From positions 1 to 7,373 of the forward strand of contig CADCOL010000103.1 of assembly GCA_902803015.1 (NCBI GenBank): 7,373 nucleotides of DNA, in the 5' to 3' direction. Shown piece by piece: positions 6,228-7,373 of the stretch (its first letter is position 1; each line of letters begins with the position of its first letter). The position numbers and the translations under genes were made by a program. The notes under the pieces are model-generated. The model searched no databases, was not told the origin of the DNA, and saw only the letters and a program-made list of their open reading frames with translations. Source of the DNA: an uncultured Lachnospiraceae bacterium (lineage in GTDB: Bacteria; Bacillota; Clostridia; Lachnospirales; Lachnospiraceae).

Positions 6228-6872
6228 ATGGAACGGATTTATGTTGTATTGGAAAAATCACACACTCTGCTCGGCAGGGTTGCCAGAGTTTTGGACCCGT
6301 ATGAGTACACGCATATCACGGTGTGTCTGGACGATGATATGAAATATTTTTATTCCTTTTCCAGATTCCGCCATTACGGTCCGTTCTGCAGTGGTTTCAT
6401 GAGGGAAACCCTTGACTGCTACGCATACGGCGACCATAAGGATGTAAAACTGAAGGTCTTTGAGATCCCCACCACGAAGGAAAACAAGGAGAGGATTAAG
6501 AAGTTCATCGCTACGGTTTACAGGGACAGGAAGAACTATTATTTCAATCTTTACTCGGCGCTGACGATGGGGATTTTTCACGGCTTCCGGATTTACAAAA
6601 CCTACAACTGCATGTCTTTTGTGGGTAAAATCCTCGAGATGACGGGTGCCGTATACATGGACAGAAAGTACTACAGGTATACGATTGAAGAACTGGAAGA
6701 ACTGATGGCATCCTATGAAAAAGAGGAGAATTACTTCTCCCCTGAAACAGTGGAAAATGTCCACTATATGGATAAAGTCGGCTTCTGGTACAATGTCGGA
6801 AGCTTCATTAAGTTAAACGGTACGCTGATTACGAGACTGCTTACAAAGAAGCCGTTTGAGGAAGAGTTCTGA
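6228..6872 (+). CDS. Permuted NlpC/P60-like (YiiX/LRAT-type) putative cysteine hydrolase or acyltransferase
   Basis: This 214-residue protein has no signal peptide or clear membrane helix, so it is probably cytoplasmic. The layout fits circularly permuted papain-like NlpC/P60 proteins, where the His strand comes first and the Cys helix later. H29 lies in EYTHITVCLDDD, and C128 lies in YNCMSFVGKIL at the start of a helix, the usual NCxxFV pattern. The third polar residue is not certain. Family members include cell-wall amidases and YiiX/YaeF and LRAT-type enzymes that act on acyl or amide bonds. Being the last gene of a lipid operon favours a lipid or lipid-amide substrate over peptidoglycan, but that is inference. 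The ATG follows a strong AAGGAGG and lies 14 bases after the preceding gene. The gene ends 18 bases from the convergent AraC-type gene, with no good terminator between. The family call is by motif only. Confidence 0.82.
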   Translation: MERIYVVLEKSHTLLGRVARVLDPYEYTHITVCLDDDMKYFYSFSRFRHYGPFCSGFMRETLDCYAYGDHKDVKLKVFEIPTTKENKERIKKFIATVYRDRKNYYFNLYSALTMGIFHGFRIYKTYNCMSFVGKILEMTGAVYMDRKYYRYTIEELEELMASYEKEENYFSPETVENVHYMDKVGFWYNVGSFIKLNGTLITRLLTKKPFEEEF

Positions 6873-6890
6873 AGGCAGCCCCGAACCGGA

Positions 6891-7373
6891 TTATAGATTG
6901 CTGCTTTGGGACAGATGCTTTCTATAGTCCTTGGGCAGAGTTCCGTAAGATTCCTTAAAGGCCTGTGTAAATTTACTTTGATTTTTATAACCGACAGCTG
7001 TCGCAATTTCCGCAAGGGACAAATCGCTTCCCTTAAGAAGTTCGGCAGCTTTTTCCATGCGGTGTTCATGTGTATGGGCGGCAACGGAATTGCCGAAAGT
7101 TTCCCGAAAAACGGTTTTAATCGTTGTCGGATTGACGCAGAACTGTTTGGCCAGGGATTCAATCGTGATGTGCTGGTCTAAGTGTCCGTTTAGGTATTCG
7201 TGGATTTCTTCGGCCAGAGAGGATACATTGCCGGAATCTTTATGCGGATGCAAGCATGTTCCCTGTGAGTGCTCATCCGAATCGTGCACGTCTCCGGCCG
7301 TGTCGTGCGCATGAGCGCAACCGCAGGAATGCGGGAATTGCTCCGGCGTAATATCGGTATCCGGACAGGAGAA
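6891..7373 (-). CDS. AraC-family transcriptional regulator, 5' end outside the window
   Basis: The frame is open from the right edge and ends at TAA (complement 6893-6891), giving 160 visible residues. The C-terminal 100 or so form an AraC/XylS DNA-binding domain with two helix-turn-helix units. The first is about 71-93 (IESLAKQF to FRETFG). The second is about 120-143 (LSLAEIATAVGY to SKFTQAFKESYG), followed by LPKDYRKHL. The part before it (1-45) holds four Cys and seven His, including HSCGCAHAH at 15-23 and CLHPH at 40-44, which suggests metal or redox sensing rather than a sugar-binding cupin. A GTG at complement 7289-7287 could serve as a start, but it has no well-spaced ribosome site, and the His/Cys pattern continues upstream of it. 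The true start is therefore probably beyond the edge. It is convergent with the lipid operon; its targets are unknown. Confidence 0.88.
   Translation of the reverse strand, partial: FSCPDTDITPEQFPHSCGCAHAHDTAGDVHDSDEHSQGTCLHPHKDSGNVSSLAEEIHEYLNGHLDQHITIESLAKQFCVNPTTIKTVFRETFGNSVAAHTHEHRMEKAAELLKGSDLSLAEIATAVGYKNQSKFTQAFKESYGTLPKDYRKHLSQSSNL

Noticed and set aside
6258..6764. Leftward frame of 168 codons
   Set aside because: It is antisense to the NlpC/P60-like gene, which has a strong ribosome site and conserved motifs; the antisense product has no family features.
6873..6908. Possible terminator between the convergent lipid operon and AraC-type gene (GCAGC with GCTGC)
   Set aside because: The stem is only about 5 bp with a loop near 20 bases and no T-run, so it is not a credible intrinsic terminator.
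1..7373. CRISPR array, tRNA/rRNA genes, insertion sequence or phage attachment site
   Set aside because: I saw no regularly spaced repeats, no transposase-like frame, no terminal inverted repeats and no stable-RNA-like sequence. The window is almost completely filled by ordinary chromosomal genes.

Overview
The window looks like a piece of a Clostridia chromosome, most likely Lachnospiraceae or a close relative. The grounds are moderate GC content, strong AAGGAGG/AAAGGGG-type ribosome binding sites, tightly packed genes, an RsbW-type ATPase gene of a kind familiar from that family, a MntR/DtxR-type metal regulator and an AraC-type regulator. The assignment rests on protein character only; no ribosomal or other marker gene is present.

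Layout. (1) 1-1135: two co-directional genes, an RsbW/SpoIIAB-like anti-sigma-factor kinase and a 204-residue protein that looks like a decayed relative of the same fold. They end at a clear bidirectional intrinsic terminator. (2) 1175-1768: a leftward DtxR/MntR-family regulator, then a divergent intergenic region. The regulator's own promoter has a perfect 7-2-7 palindrome over its start point, and a separate promoter faces right. (3) 1769-6872: a five-gene rightward operon with overlaps or short gaps, encoding a PlsC-type acyltransferase, an acyl-CoA synthetase, a B12-binding-type radical SAM enzyme, a membrane CDP-alcohol phosphatidyltransferase and a circularly permuted NlpC/P60-like (YiiX/LRAT-type) putative cysteine hydrolase or acyltransferase. 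(4) 6891-7373: a leftward, convergent AraC-family regulator cut by the window edge, with a His/Cys-rich segment ahead of its DNA-binding domain.

How the genes may work together. The five-gene operon contains an enzyme that activates fatty acids, one that transfers acyl chains to a glycerol backbone, one that exchanges a CDP-linked head group, and a radical enzyme able in principle to alter unactivated carbons. The simplest reading is a dedicated pathway for an unusual membrane lipid or lipid-linked product, with the last protein acting on an acyl or amide bond. The product cannot be read from the sequence. This operon is the best candidate here for an undescribed system.

The metal regulator probably controls itself. 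Whether it also controls the lipid operon is open, because its visible palindrome lies far from the rightward promoter. The RsbW pair belongs to a separate unit, whose upstream part (perhaps a STAS anti-anti-sigma factor) lies outside the window.
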